From an uncultured Pelagibacteraceae bacterium (GTDB lineage Bacteria > Pseudomonadota > Alphaproteobacteria > Pelagibacterales > AG-422-B15): a stretch of DNA of 64,000 nucleotides. Both the position numbers and the translations under genes were made by a program. Below, piece after piece: positions 10,280 through 22,642 of the stretch. The notes below the pieces were generated by a model that did not search any database, was not told the origin of the DNA, and saw only the letters and a program-made list of their open reading frames with translations. The number at the start of each line of letters is the position of its first letter. Positions within the stretch are counted from its first letter, which is position 1. The stretch spans positions 1 through 64,000 of the forward strand of contig CACHAK010000003.1 in the NCBI GenBank assembly GCA_902577765.1, in the 5' to 3' direction.

Positions 10280-11209
10280 ATGTCAAGCGATGTCGCTATA
10301 TCAGTAAGAGATTTAAATAAAATTTACGGCGTAGAATCTAAAAATGAAAAGGTAGCTCTAAATAATATCTCCCTTCAAGTAAAGAAAGGCTCGATATTTG
10401 GGTTGCTAGGACCTAATGGTGCAGGTAAGTCAACTTTTATTAATATTTTAGCTGATCTGGTTCGGAAATCATCAGGGCAAATAGACATATTTGGCATGAG
10501 TCATGATGAAAAGTTAAAAGATGTCAAAAAATTAATGGGTATAGTTCCTCAAGAATTAAATATTGATCCTTTTTTTACTCCATATGAGTTATTAGAAATT
10601 CAGGCTGGTTTATTTGGTGTTCCAAAAAATAATAGAAGGACTGATGAGATCCTAAAGCTTCTTGCTCTAGAAGATAAATCACATGCATACGCAAGAACAT
10701 TATCTGGAGGAATGAGAAGAAGATTGCTTATAGCCAAGGCAATGGTTCATAATCCAGAAATATTAATTCTTGATGAACCAACTGCAGGAGTAGATGTTGA
10801 ACTTAGGGCAAATTTATGGACTAATATAAGGAAATTAAATAATGAAGGTAAAACAATTATTATTACAACTCATTATTTACACGAAGCAGAAGAGTTGTGT
10901 AATGAAATTGCAATAATAGATAATGGCAATTTAATAACCAAGGATACAACATCGAATATAAAATCATTAATTGACAGAAAGCAAATAATTATTTCATTAG
11001 ATGGTGAAAATTTTAATCTAGATCCAATAATCGAATTAGATGTAGAATGCAAACTAAACAATAACACCTTAATAATTAATTACAAACCTAGCGAAATTAG
11101 ATTTAACAAAATTTTAGATGCTCTACGATTGTCTAATATTCAAGTTAAAGATTTAACAATAAATGAAACAAAACTTGAAGATGTGTTTCTTAAATTAACT
11201 AAGAATTAG
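10280..11209 (+). CDS. ABC transporter ATP-binding protein (YadG/CcmA-like), no adjacent permease
   Basis: Nucleotide-binding subunit of 309 residues: Walker A GPNGAGKST (44-52), signature LSGGMRRRL, Walker B LILDEPTAGVD and the switch region IITTHYLHEAEELC. The C-terminal 70 residues form the extension typical of YadG/DrrA-type exporters. Such proteins work with a separate ABC-2 membrane protein, but none is adjacent: upstream is the divergent zinc-protein/polA operon and downstream an opposing RND gene. Its 3' end overlaps that gene by 11 bases. No good ribosome binding site precedes the ATG. The permease may be elsewhere in the genome; the substrate cannot be inferred. Confidence 0.88.
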   Translation: MSSDVAISVRDLNKIYGVESKNEKVALNNISLQVKKGSIFGLLGPNGAGKSTFINILADLVRKSSGQIDIFGMSHDEKLKDVKKLMGIVPQELNIDPFFTPYELLEIQAGLFGVPKNNRRTDEILKLLALEDKSHAYARTLSGGMRRRLLIAKAMVHNPEILILDEPTAGVDVELRANLWTNIRKLNNEGKTIIITTHYLHEAEELCNEIAIIDNGNLITKDTTSNIKSLIDRKQIIISLDGENFNLDPIIELDVECKLNNNTLIINYKPSEIRFNKILDALRLSNIQVKDLTINETKLEDVFLKLTKN

Positions 11210-13880
11210 TTTTTTTTCTTGGAAATAGCTTATCAAGAATAACAGCCAAAGCTGGTAAAGTCGTCATTGCACAAACCATATTTATAATAAACATGAAAGT
11301 AAGAAGAGATCCCATATCAGCTTGAAACTTTAGTGCAGAAAAAGACCATGTTGAAACTCCAATTGCAAGAGTAATTGCTGTAAATACTACTGCAGCGCCT
11401 GTATTTGCAAAAGTATGCTCAAATGCTTCGGTTATGTCCATGCCTTCTCTCATTCTCATGTTGAGCCTATTATAAATATAGAACGCATAATCCACACCTA
11501 CTCCGACTGCTAAAACCATAACTGGTAAAGTTGATACTTTCAGACCAATCTGAGCCAACTCCATAAAAGCATAGCCTAGCATTGTTGCGAAAGTTAGAGG
11601 TACAGTACAGCATATAGTAGCTCTCCAGTCTAAGTAGGTTGTAAAGACAAGTATAATAATTACGAGGTATACGGCAAGCATCATTGGAAGCTCTCCTTCC
11701 TCGATAACTTCATTAGTAGCATGTTGAATGCCCACTGTACCACTAGCTAATCTGTATTTTATTTCGTCAGTATCAAATACTAAATGTGAGTATTCAGGAT
11801 TATTGTCAAAAAAGTCTTTGATTACCATTTCTGACTGCTTGATGTCTTTTACTCTAAAATTTACATTTTCATCAAATGAGTCAATGTCTCTATAGTAGTT
11901 ACCTAAATTTTGAACCCATAAATTTCTTGAGTTAAAATTATTTTGGTATCCAAATTCTGTAAATTCGTCATCAGTAAATAATGCAGGATTATCCGCATTT
12001 AAATCCTCAACCGGATTTAAGTTGCTGCCAACAAACTGAGCATATGGAATTATTTCAGTACCTTCAGATGGCTTTTGAATCAAAACTCTAAATGTTATAG
12101 TTTCATCAAGTTTTCTAAAATTTTGGTTATATTCTTCTATGGTCTCAATAACGTGACTGATAGTTGTTGCTTTATGATCTTCAGTAAAGACATAAATAGG
12201 CATTATTGAGCATGCTTCATTAATTAAACCAGTTGATGGATCAACAACACTTGTAGCAAAAGCAAGGGCTCTTTCATTTCTTGGAAGATATGTCCATTTT
12301 AAATTACCTTCAGCGTATCCACTTAACGCTCTTTTTGCTACACTAGATAAAGAAATAACTTTTGTTACTCCCGGAATATTCTCAAGATACCAATGTAAAT
12401 TATCTTGTGCTTCCATTACATAATCTGATCTACAAGGGTTAATACCACCCGTAGCCCCCGTTTCAGCTATTACGACTAAAACGTCTGTTGTAACTGCATA
12501 TCTTTTTGTTATTTCAGTAATATCCTTGTTAAATCTTGCCTCTGGTCTAAGTTCAGGAGCGCCCGCATGAAGATCACCAACATGTCTTTCACTTGCCAGA
12601 TAAGTAGCACCTGCAAATAATAAAGCGCTTATGGAAAGTGTAATCACTGCTGGTCTTGGTCTAGCTAATTTACCAAAAAAACCCATTAAATTTTGTCGAT
12701 ACGTGATTGCAGACTGCGCTCTCTCGGCAAAACTTTCGTTGTATCTCGCATATGAAGCAGCAAGAGGAAGCATAACCAAATTAGTTATAATTTTAAATGC
12801 AACTCCAATTGATGCGGTAATTGCAAGTTCTTGTATCATCCCAATTGGAAGCAAAATCAAAGTTCCAAAACCAACCAAATCTGTAACTAATGCCATAGTT
12901 CCAGGTACCAACAATCTCGAAAATGATGCTCTTGCTGCAAATTCTGCAGTTTGACCTTCAATTACTTCTTTTGTAATTTGATTTACCTGCTGTATTCCAT
13001 GCGAAACACCAATTGCAAATACTAGAAAAGGCACGAGTATGGCAAGTGGATCTAACCCAAATCCTAAGATTTTTAACATTCCAAATTGCCATACAAGAGA
13101 AGTTAGTGAGCACACTAAGGGAAGGAAAGTTAACGTCCACGAACGAGAGTACCAATAAACTGCCAGGACTGTTAGAAGGAATGCTAATCCAAAAAATATA
13201 ACGACATTATAAGCTTCGCTGGCAATATCAGAAATCATTTTAGCAAAACCAATAATTTCTACTTTATAAATACCAGTTTCAAATTTATCTCTTATTTCTT
13301 CAATGTCTCTTCCAAGTTGAAGATAGTCTAGTTTTTCTCCAGTTTTTCTATTAAACTCAGTTAGCTCTACTTTAATTAGTGACGAGGTAAAGTCATTAGA
13401 AACTATGCTTCCTACATGACCACCTGTTAATATTCTTTCTTTAATTTTATTGATTTCATCCTCAGTAAGTTTTTCGGGAGTTAGATTACCTGGAATAACT
13501 TCTGTACTTTCAAAGCCTTCCTCTGTAACTCGCATAACTTTTACATTTGGAGTCCATAAAGACTGCATAGATCCTTGGTTAACACCCGGCAAATATCTTA
13601 TTGTCTGATTAAGCTCAAATAACTTTTCAAAATAGTCTCTATTAAAAATATCACCATTAGTTGCACGTAATGATACGGTTATACTATTAGTACCACTTAA
13701 ATCATCTTGATATTCGTAATAGGTTTTTACAAAGTTATGACTGCTTGGTAGTTGCTTGTAAAAACCAGCATCCATTCTTATCTGAACAGCAAAGTATCCC
13801 ATCACCAGTGTTAAAAGCACAAAGCTTGCTAGAACCCAAAAACGAAATTTAAAAAACCAATTTTCAATTTTTTGCAGCAT
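11199..13880 (-). CDS. RND-superfamily (MMPL/COG1033-type) exporter
   Basis: Large inner-membrane protein of 893 residues built as a tandem repeat: a single N-terminal helix, a large periplasmic loop, a five-helix bundle (about 220-385), then a second helix, a second large loop and a final bundle. The helices AILVPFLVFAIGVSHGIQQVNQI and LPVMVLAVGVGVDYAFYIYNRL carry the acidic/polar residues typical of RND/MMPL proton relays. Family members export lipids or hydrophobic compounds, for example hopanoids with HpnN. No adaptor or outer-membrane partner is adjacent, so the cargo is unknown. It is monocistronic, convergent with the ABC gene and divergent from the diiron gene. Confidence 0.85.
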   Translation of the reverse strand: MLQKIENWFFKFRFWVLASFVLLTLVMGYFAVQIRMDAGFYKQLPSSHNFVKTYYEYQDDLSGTNSITVSLRATNGDIFNRDYFEKLFELNQTIRYLPGVNQGSMQSLWTPNVKVMRVTEEGFESTEVIPGNLTPEKLTEDEINKIKERILTGGHVGSIVSNDFTSSLIKVELTEFNRKTGEKLDYLQLGRDIEEIRDKFETGIYKVEIIGFAKMISDIASEAYNVVIFFGLAFLLTVLAVYWYSRSWTLTFLPLVCSLTSLVWQFGMLKILGFGLDPLAILVPFLVFAIGVSHGIQQVNQITKEVIEGQTAEFAARASFSRLLVPGTMALVTDLVGFGTLILLPIGMIQELAITASIGVAFKIITNLVMLPLAASYARYNESFAERAQSAITYRQNLMGFFGKLARPRPAVITLSISALLFAGATYLASERHVGDLHAGAPELRPEARFNKDITEITKRYAVTTDVLVVIAETGATGGINPCRSDYVMEAQDNLHWYLENIPGVTKVISLSSVAKRALSGYAEGNLKWTYLPRNERALAFATSVVDPSTGLINEACSIMPIYVFTEDHKATTISHVIETIEEYNQNFRKLDETITFRVLIQKPSEGTEIIPYAQFVGSNLNPVEDLNADNPALFTDDEFTEFGYQNNFNSRNLWVQNLGNYYRDIDSFDENVNFRVKDIKQSEMVIKDFFDNNPEYSHLVFDTDEIKYRLASGTVGIQHATNEVIEEGELPMMLAVYLVIIILVFTTYLDWRATICCTVPLTFATMLGYAFMELAQIGLKVSTLPVMVLAVGVGVDYAFYIYNRLNMRMREGMDITEAFEHTFANTGAAVVFTAITLAIGVSTWSFSALKFQADMGSLLTFMFIINMVCAMTTLPALAVILDKLFPRKKTNS

Positions 13881-14056
13881 TTTTTAATAAGGTTTATAAG
13901 TGATAGGGGAAAAAATATGAGAAAATCATGGGTTTGTATACGTTTAAATTAGATTGTATAATATTTATTTCAAGTTTGAGGTGGGTAAGATAATAATGAC
14001 AAAACTTTGTTAGATCATTAAGATATTGAAATTAGTTGATTTTTTTAATTTAAAAT

Positions 14057-14070
14057 TGAACAAATGTTCA
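14057..14070. promoter_or_regulatory. Perfect inverted repeat upstream of the diiron gene, candidate operator
   Basis: The 14-base sequence has 6-base arms TGAACA and TGTTCA separated by AA. It lies about 30 bases upstream of a TATAAT box and 44 bases before the diiron start codon. The rest of the 233-base gap (13881-14113) is plain AT-rich sequence. The spacing fits a transcription-factor dimer site near or just upstream of the -35 position. It does not match the usual alphaproteobacterial LexA direct repeat (GTTC-N7-GTTC) or an FNR box. The binding protein is unknown. Confidence 0.4.
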
Positions 14071-14100
14071 TAAATATATTTTATTATTTATTAAATTCAT

Positions 14101-14106
14101 TATAAT
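14101..14106 (+). promoter_or_regulatory. Candidate -10 box giving a leaderless transcript
   Basis: A perfect TATAAT ends seven bases before the ATG of the diiron gene. Transcription starting about 7 bases downstream would begin at or next to the start codon, giving a leaderless mRNA. No Shine-Dalgarno-like sequence lies between this box and the ATG, which agrees. The matching -35 region is weak, so an activator at the palindrome 30 bases upstream is plausible. This is inferred from sequence alone. Confidence 0.4.
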
Positions 14107-14113
14107 CGGTTCT

Positions 14114-15313
14114 ATGGTTGAATTTTCACAAAAAATACAAATTGCAAAAATTGTAGCTAAAGACCAAGTTTATAAGGTTCAAGAAAAATGGCAAACCTCC
14201 AAATCAGGTAAAAACTCCCTTACAAAAGACCCTGCTTATAATGCTGCAAATCCTAAACACTTTATTCCAATGATGGATGAAGATCGCTACAGTGATCGAT
14301 CGGATGCTTTTGATAAAATAATTAGCGCTACACACAAGCATTTCTGGGATCCCAACGATAAAAAATATATTGATTTTGATATACCATTTGACATAGAAAA
14401 TGAAAACATTGTAGACCCTGATGGACCCTTCGGGATTGAACTTCAAGTTCCAAGTATTAGAGAGAAGTTGTCAAAGAATCAGTTAATAAAATTAAATAAT
14501 GAAAGTTTTAGATTTGTATTGTCCCAAATTCTTCATGGTGAACAGGCTGCTCTTTCATTAAGCGCTAGTTTATGTCACGTGTTAAGAGATCCAGGTGCTC
14601 AAGAATATGCTGCAAATCAAACTAGAGAAGAAGCTAGGCATGTTGCCGGTTTCACTAAATATATTCAAGCAAGATGGGGGTCGCCTTACAAAGTTGGACC
14701 AACTTTAGGTAGAGTGGCCAACGAGATTGTTTCGTCTGATCTAGTTTATAAAAAGATTATCGGAATGCAAATGATGATCGAGGGATTAGCTATGGGAGCA
14801 TTTGCCATGGCATATGAAAATACGAATGACCCAGTATTGAAAACGTTATTAAAATATACGATGAGTGATGAGGCATTCCATCATAAATTTGGAAAGATAT
14901 GGGCAGATAGAACTGTGCCAAAGTTAACAAAAAAAGAGCACATAAAAGTTGAAGATTGGGCTGAGAAGATATTTGTTGAACTTCTGTTTAATCTAGTTAA
15001 TCCATTTGAAAAGAAACATGTATATTCTTGTGTTGGATTAGATCATAAGTGGGTTGATCGGGAATTCCATAAATATATAGATCAGGGTGAAGTAATCAAA
15101 GACGAGATGAAAAATCAAAATAATATTTTTAGAGTTCTCGTAAAAACTCTTTTAAAGGCCCACATAATTACCGATAGAACTAGAGCAACTTATGCAGAAT
15201 TCGTTAACATGGATGAATTAAATAATGAAAGCGATACTGTTGCTGGTCAGGAAATTGCTGATCAGGGTGTAAGTGCCTTAAGTGAAATCAATCAATTAAA
15301 GAAAACCGCTTAG
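14114..15313 (+). CDS. Uncharacterised ferritin-like diiron protein
   Basis: Soluble, mostly helical protein of 399 residues. Six residues fall in the classic carboxylate-bridged diiron pattern: Glu143 (HGEQAA), Glu173 and His176 (EEARH), Glu223 (MIEGLA), Glu253 and His256 (DEAFHH). This fits the ferritin-like oxygenase/oxidase group (AurF, R2-like oxidases), but I cannot place it in a named family. There is no signal peptide or membrane segment. It is convergent with RegA/RegB four bases downstream and has its own palindrome and apparent leaderless promoter. A redox- or oxygen-linked oxidation is likely; the substrate is unknown. Confidence 0.7.
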   Translation: MVEFSQKIQIAKIVAKDQVYKVQEKWQTSKSGKNSLTKDPAYNAANPKHFIPMMDEDRYSDRSDAFDKIISATHKHFWDPNDKKYIDFDIPFDIENENIVDPDGPFGIELQVPSIREKLSKNQLIKLNNESFRFVLSQILHGEQAALSLSASLCHVLRDPGAQEYAANQTREEARHVAGFTKYIQARWGSPYKVGPTLGRVANEIVSSDLVYKKIIGMQMMIEGLAMGAFAMAYENTNDPVLKTLLKYTMSDEAFHHKFGKIWADRTVPKLTKKEHIKVEDWAEKIFVELLFNLVNPFEKKHVYSCVGLDHKWVDREFHKYIDQGEVIKDEMKNQNNIFRVLVKTLLKAHIITDRTRATYAEFVNMDELNNESDTVAGQEIADQGVSALSEINQLKKTA

Positions 15314-15317
15314 ATAA

Positions 15318-15851
15318 TTATTTTGGAGACTTTTTCTGCAGTATTCTCTGTAATGTTCTTCTGTGCATCTTTAATCTTCTAGCAGTCTCAGAAACATTCC
15401 GGTTACACAGCTCATATACTCTAAGAATATGCTCCCATTTTACCCTATCTGCAGACATTGGGTTTTGTGGAGGTTCAGGCGTAGATGAATAAGGAGCCTT
15501 TAGTGCAGATTCAATGTCATCAGCGTCCGCCGGCTTAGCGAGATAGTCACACGCACCTTCTTTAACGGCCGCAACAGCTGTAGGTATATTGCCATAACCA
15601 GTGAGCATTACAATCTTACTATCTGGCCTTTTATTTGATAAAACTGATACAACCTCAAGGCCATTTCCGTCGTTAAGTCGTAAATCAATAACTGCGTACT
15701 TTGGAGCGTTTGAGTTAACTAATGATTTCGCTTCTGAAACAGATGATGCGCCATAAGCCTCATAGCCTTTTCTTTTCATTGCAGTTATTAATCGATTTCG
15801 AAATATATCGTCATCATCAATAATCATCAGAGATTTATCATTCAAGTTCAT
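15318..15851 (-). CDS. regA: RegA/PrrA/ActR redox response regulator
   Basis: Response regulator of 177 residues with receiver Asp56 (AVIDLRLNDG), the acidic cluster IIDDDD at the start, a proline-containing linker (about 121-133) and the highly conserved Fis-like helix-turn-helix NVSETARRLKMHRRTLQRIL near the C-terminus. This architecture is diagnostic for RegA/PrrA/ActR/RoxR, the global redox regulator of respiration, carbon and nitrogen genes in alphaproteobacteria. It lies 19 bases downstream of regB in the same operon. The senC/prrC gene that often separates the two is absent. Confidence 0.95.
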   Translation of the reverse strand: MNLNDKSLMIIDDDDIFRNRLITAMKRKGYEAYGASSVSEAKSLVNSNAPKYAVIDLRLNDGNGLEVVSVLSNKRPDSKIVMLTGYGNIPTAVAAVKEGACDYLAKPADADDIESALKAPYSSTPEPPQNPMSADRVKWEHILRVYELCNRNVSETARRLKMHRRTLQRILQKKSPK

Positions 15852-15870
15852 ATAATTATCATTTGCATTA

Positions 15871-17166
15871 TTATTTCAATAAATCGAGCTGGTCTTTTGA
15901 TAAAACTATTTTTACCATTCCACCACCGCTTTCCCTATGAGAAAACTTAATCTGACCATTGGACTTTGCAAGGAGGTTTTTTGATATAAATAGACCCAGT
16001 CCCAACCCTTGTTTTTCAGCCTTATTATTATTTTTAATATATGGTTCCCCTAAGAAAGGATAAATTTCTGGCGCAAAGCCGGGGCCGTCGTCTGCTACTT
16101 CAATGATAATACTCTCTTTCTCACTTATTAAATTTATATTAATAACCGCGTTAGCAAATTTGTAAGCATTATCAATAACATTTGTAATTGAATGTACAAT
16201 TTCAGCTGATCTTGGAATTGTAACATCTGCATCTTCAAAATAAGAGTCACTAGAAATTATGACTTTGATGTTATTGTTCTGATAAGAAGAAATAATTTCA
16301 TTAATTAAACGGATAAAATCTAAACGATTGATAAATTCATTATTTTTTTCATCAAGGTTATTGGACCTTAATCTCTCTAGAATTTCACTGCATCTTTTAA
16401 GTTGAGATTGTATTACATTTAAATCTTCTTTTAGATCTTGCTCTTGATTATTATTAACAAGCTCACTTATAATTACTGATATGGTTGACAGTGGAGTTCC
16501 CAACTCATGTACAGCGGCAGCTGTCAATCCCATTAATGCTGAAACTTTTTCCTCATTAGACAGTGAAAGCTGTGTTTCTTTTAATGCCTTGCGAGTTTTT
16601 CTTGAGTCATCTGCAACTCTGAAACAGTAAAAGGTTAAGAATATGGTCGTAATAATTAGTGCTGACCATATTAAAAAAATCTCAAATCTTGAAAATTCGT
16701 TTTGACTGATTCCAAGTATATCACTTTCTAAAGGGTAATAGAAGAATGCTAAAAAATTAAGTGAGACAATCGCTATAAAAGTAATAATTATTATTCTTTT
16801 TAAATCAAGATAGGTGGCAGAAATAACTAGCGGAGCAAGAATCAATACACAAAAAGGATTAGTTAGCCCCCCTGTTAAAAAAAGAAGCCCTACAAGCTGG
16901 AGCAGGTCAAAAACTAATATGAAAAATGTTTCATTATAATTAAGTATTTTTGTTAAAGGAAAAAATATACTGACAGTAATATTTAGTATGACGCTTAACA
17001 GAATCAATAATATACAAAGATATATATTAAAATTTATTTCAAAATAAAAAAAAGCAATTACGACAGAAATAAATTGACCAAATATTGCGGTCCAATGTAT
17101 TAAATTTAATGTTCTTAACTTTAAATTAATTTCTTCATCAAATGATTGTTTAAGCAAATTAGACAA
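15871..17166 (-). CDS. regB: RegB/PrrB redox-sensing histidine kinase
   Basis: Membrane kinase of 431 residues with about six N-terminal helices (26-185) and a cytosolic kinase domain. It keeps three RegB hallmarks: the quinone-binding motif GGLTNPF (99-105), the H-box with His220 (AAAVHELGTPLSTIS), and the redox-active cysteine Cys259 (LKRCSEILERL) in the dimerisation region. The ATPase domain ends with DDGPGFAP and GLGLGLFISKNLL. In studied species oxidised quinone and cysteine oxidation lower kinase activity. It is the first gene of the regB-regA operon and is divergent from the metallopeptidase gene. Confidence 0.93.
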   Translation of the reverse strand: MSNLLKQSFDEEINLKLRTLNLIHWTAIFGQFISVVIAFFYFEINFNIYLCILLILLSVILNITVSIFFPLTKILNYNETFFILVFDLLQLVGLLFLTGGLTNPFCVLILAPLVISATYLDLKRIIIITFIAIVSLNFLAFFYYPLESDILGISQNEFSRFEIFLIWSALIITTIFLTFYCFRVADDSRKTRKALKETQLSLSNEEKVSALMGLTAAAVHELGTPLSTISVIISELVNNNQEQDLKEDLNVIQSQLKRCSEILERLRSNNLDEKNNEFINRLDFIRLINEIISSYQNNNIKVIISSDSYFEDADVTIPRSAEIVHSITNVIDNAYKFANAVININLISEKESIIIEVADDGPGFAPEIYPFLGEPYIKNNNKAEKQGLGLGLFISKNLLAKSNGQIKFSHRESGGGMVKIVLSKDQLDLLK

Positions 17167-17220
17167 GGTTTATTTCCTAATATTGGATATAATAATTAAA
17201 TAATATTCTATATTCTTTCA

Positions 17221-20348
<3,128 letters not shown>

Positions 20349-20371
20349 TTAATTGTTGTTTGTTTTAAGTA

Positions 20372-21493
20372 TTATATAATATTTTTCATTTCAAAGAAAA
20401 CTGTTTGATCACTTATATTCTCAAATAAGTTTTTTGATACACCAGAAAACCATACTTGAGATTTCAAATCTGATAGCTCACTAAATAGGAATTCTTTGCG
20501 ATCAATGTCGAGATGCGCCATTGCTTCATCAATCAAAATGATGGGAGGGCGCCCATTATTTTTATTTTTTACCATTTTGGCGACTGAAAGAAATATAGAA
20601 AGTAAGATAGACTTTTGTTCTCCAGTTGAACAATTTTTTGCTTCAATGATTTTGTCAGTATTGTTAAATATCTTAATCGTAACCTTATTGACAGTTAGTG
20701 ATGTTTTATTTAAAGCGCTGTCAATTTCTCTATTATTACTTAAAACAGTGATATATTTTGAAATAAGCTCCTCAGAGTCAAATATGTCGCCCAATTTTGA
20801 TAGCTCATGATAGACATCAACCTGACAAGTATTGAAAGGCCTTTTGACTTTTTCGAGGTCCTTATTGAGTTGATCTATAAAACTTTTCCTATTAATAAGA
20901 AGTTGTACCGATAGATTTGCAATATTTTTCTCAATGATGCTAAGCCAATTAGAGTCGTATTTTTTATTCTTTAATAAAGCTAACCGCTCACTTAGAAGTT
21001 TTTGCAATTTTGTATAATGTTTTAAGTGATTTTTATTAATATTAAAGATAAGACGATCAAAGAAATTTCTTTTTTCTGAATTACTTTGAAGCATTACTTT
21101 TTCCATTATTGGTGTAATCCATAAAATGTTTATGAATTCCAATAATTGATAATTACTAATTTTTTCATTATCAGCCAAAATATGATTTTTATTCTTTTCC
21201 TCATTGTTGAAACTTCGAGAAAGTTGGATCTCACCAGTTTCATATTTAATATTTAATTTAATATCAAAACTTTGCTGGCTCTGATTTTTATTTGGTATTT
21301 CAGATAGACGTGAATTTTTCATACCTCTGCCAGGAGAAAAAAGTGAAATTGCCTCAAGGATATTTGTTTTACCTGAACCATTTTTTCCATTCAGTACTAT
21401 GAATGTATTGAGGTTTTCAAGATTGGTGTTTAAATGATTTTTAAAATTAATTAATGAGATTTTTTCAATCCTAGTATTAGGATTCATAATCAA
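20372..21493 (-). CDS. recF: DNA replication and repair protein RecF
   Basis: SMC-like ATPase of 373 residues that helps load RecA at gapped DNA. Visible are the Walker A GKNGSGKTNILEA (about 36-48), GRGMKNSR, a signature-like CSTGEQKSILLS and the Walker B IILIDEAMAHLD. Its start overlaps the dnaN stop by four bases (21490-21493), indicating translational coupling. A tandem start is present (ATG ATT ATG), so the true N-terminus could be two residues shorter. Confidence 0.97.
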   Translation of the reverse strand: MIMNPNTRIEKISLINFKNHLNTNLENLNTFIVLNGKNGSGKTNILEAISLFSPGRGMKNSRLSEIPNKNQSQQSFDIKLNIKYETGEIQLSRSFNNEEKNKNHILADNEKISNYQLLEFINILWITPIMEKVMLQSNSEKRNFFDRLIFNINKNHLKHYTKLQKLLSERLALLKNKKYDSNWLSIIEKNIANLSVQLLINRKSFIDQLNKDLEKVKRPFNTCQVDVYHELSKLGDIFDSEELISKYITVLSNNREIDSALNKTSLTVNKVTIKIFNNTDKIIEAKNCSTGEQKSILLSIFLSVAKMVKNKNNGRPPIILIDEAMAHLDIDRKEFLFSELSDLKSQVWFSGVSKNLFENISDQTVFFEMKNII

Positions 21494-22617
21494 ATTCGCA
21501 TAGGCATTAATACAAAAAATAAATTTTCATCAGTCTTATCAAGAATAATTGCTGGGGAAATTGAGTCAGATAAACTAATACTAATTTCATCTCCATCAAC
21601 CTCATTGCAAATATCTATGATATATTTAGAATTAAATCCTATATCAACTTTATCACCGCTATAGTTAACATCTATCATCTCATTTGCCGATCCCTTAGAT
21701 TGACTCTCAACGCTAAGACTGAGTGAGTTATTTTCTATGCAAAACTTAATAGCTTTTGATTTTGATTCTTCATTTGCGGCTACTGCTGAAACACGATCGA
21801 TGGCATTTTTAAGATCACTATTGTTAGTTTTAAAATTTTTATCATTTTTTTGAGGTATAACTTTAGTATAATCAGGAAAGGTACCATCAATAACTTTTGA
21901 TACAACTTTTAGATCATTGAACGAAAATTTAATTTTATTATCATTTAGAGATACACTGACATCTCCATTTGCATCATCAAGAACCTTTCTTAATTCATAT
22001 ATAGTTTTTTTTGGAATAATTATTCCAGTTATATCTTCTGCGCCCTGAGGGAGCGGAATATCATATTGTGCTAAACGGTGCCCATCCGTAGCAACCGCTC
22101 TTAAAAATTGAATGGAATTCTTCTCAGCCTTATGTAAAAATATGCCATTTAAATAATAACGTGTTTCCTCATTTGAAACTGCAAATTTTGTTTTATCTAT
22201 AACTCTGATAAGCTCCTCCGCACTAAGAACAAAATTTGTAGACAAATCACTATCAGATATTATTGGAAAATCGTCAGTTTTAAGAGTAGATAGATTAAAT
22301 TTTGACCTACCGCAGGTCAATTTGATTTCATTTTCACCTTCTTCCATTATCATCAAGACTTCCGATCCAGATGGCAAACGTTTAATAATTTCAAAAAAAG
22401 TTACAGCGGAGACTGATACTTCACCAGATTGTAAAACTTCAGCTTTAATTTTATCAGAACAATAAATGTCTAGATTTGTAGACGATAAAATCAGTTTATC
22501 ATCTTTAGCTTCTAAAATTATATTAGAAAGAATAGGTAGTGTATGTCTAACTTCTACAATTCCGTGTATATGAGACAATGCCTTTAGTAAATCTGTACTG
22601 TTTATTTTGAATTCCAT
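21490..22617 (-). CDS. dnaN: DNA polymerase III sliding clamp (beta subunit)
   Basis: Beta clamp of 375 residues that tethers polymerase III to DNA. The start MEFKINSTDLLKALSHI, the motif VATDGHRLAQ and the C-terminal VLMPMRI are characteristic, and the length matches the family. The gene follows dnaA after 25 bases and is coupled to recF. Regulation is probably through the dnaA operon. Confidence 0.98.
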   Translation of the reverse strand: MEFKINSTDLLKALSHIHGIVEVRHTLPILSNIILEAKDDKLILSSTNLDIYCSDKIKAEVLQSGEVSVSAVTFFEIIKRLPSGSEVLMIMEEGENEIKLTCGRSKFNLSTLKTDDFPIISDSDLSTNFVLSAEELIRVIDKTKFAVSNEETRYYLNGIFLHKAEKNSIQFLRAVATDGHRLAQYDIPLPQGAEDITGIIIPKKTIYELRKVLDDANGDVSVSLNDNKIKFSFNDLKVVSKVIDGTFPDYTKVIPQKNDKNFKTNNSDLKNAIDRVSAVAANEESKSKAIKFCIENNSLSLSVESQSKGSANEMIDVNYSGDKVDIGFNSKYIIDICNEVDGDEISISLSDSISPAIILDKTDENLFFVLMPMRI

Positions 22618-22642
22618 AAAAAATTTAATTTACAGCTCAAGT

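Noticed and set aside
14057..14070. LexA or FNR box before the diiron gene
   Set aside because: Alphaproteobacterial LexA usually binds GTTC-N7-GTTC direct repeats and FNR binds TTGAT-N4-ATCAA. The palindrome fits neither, so it was kept only as an unassigned operator.
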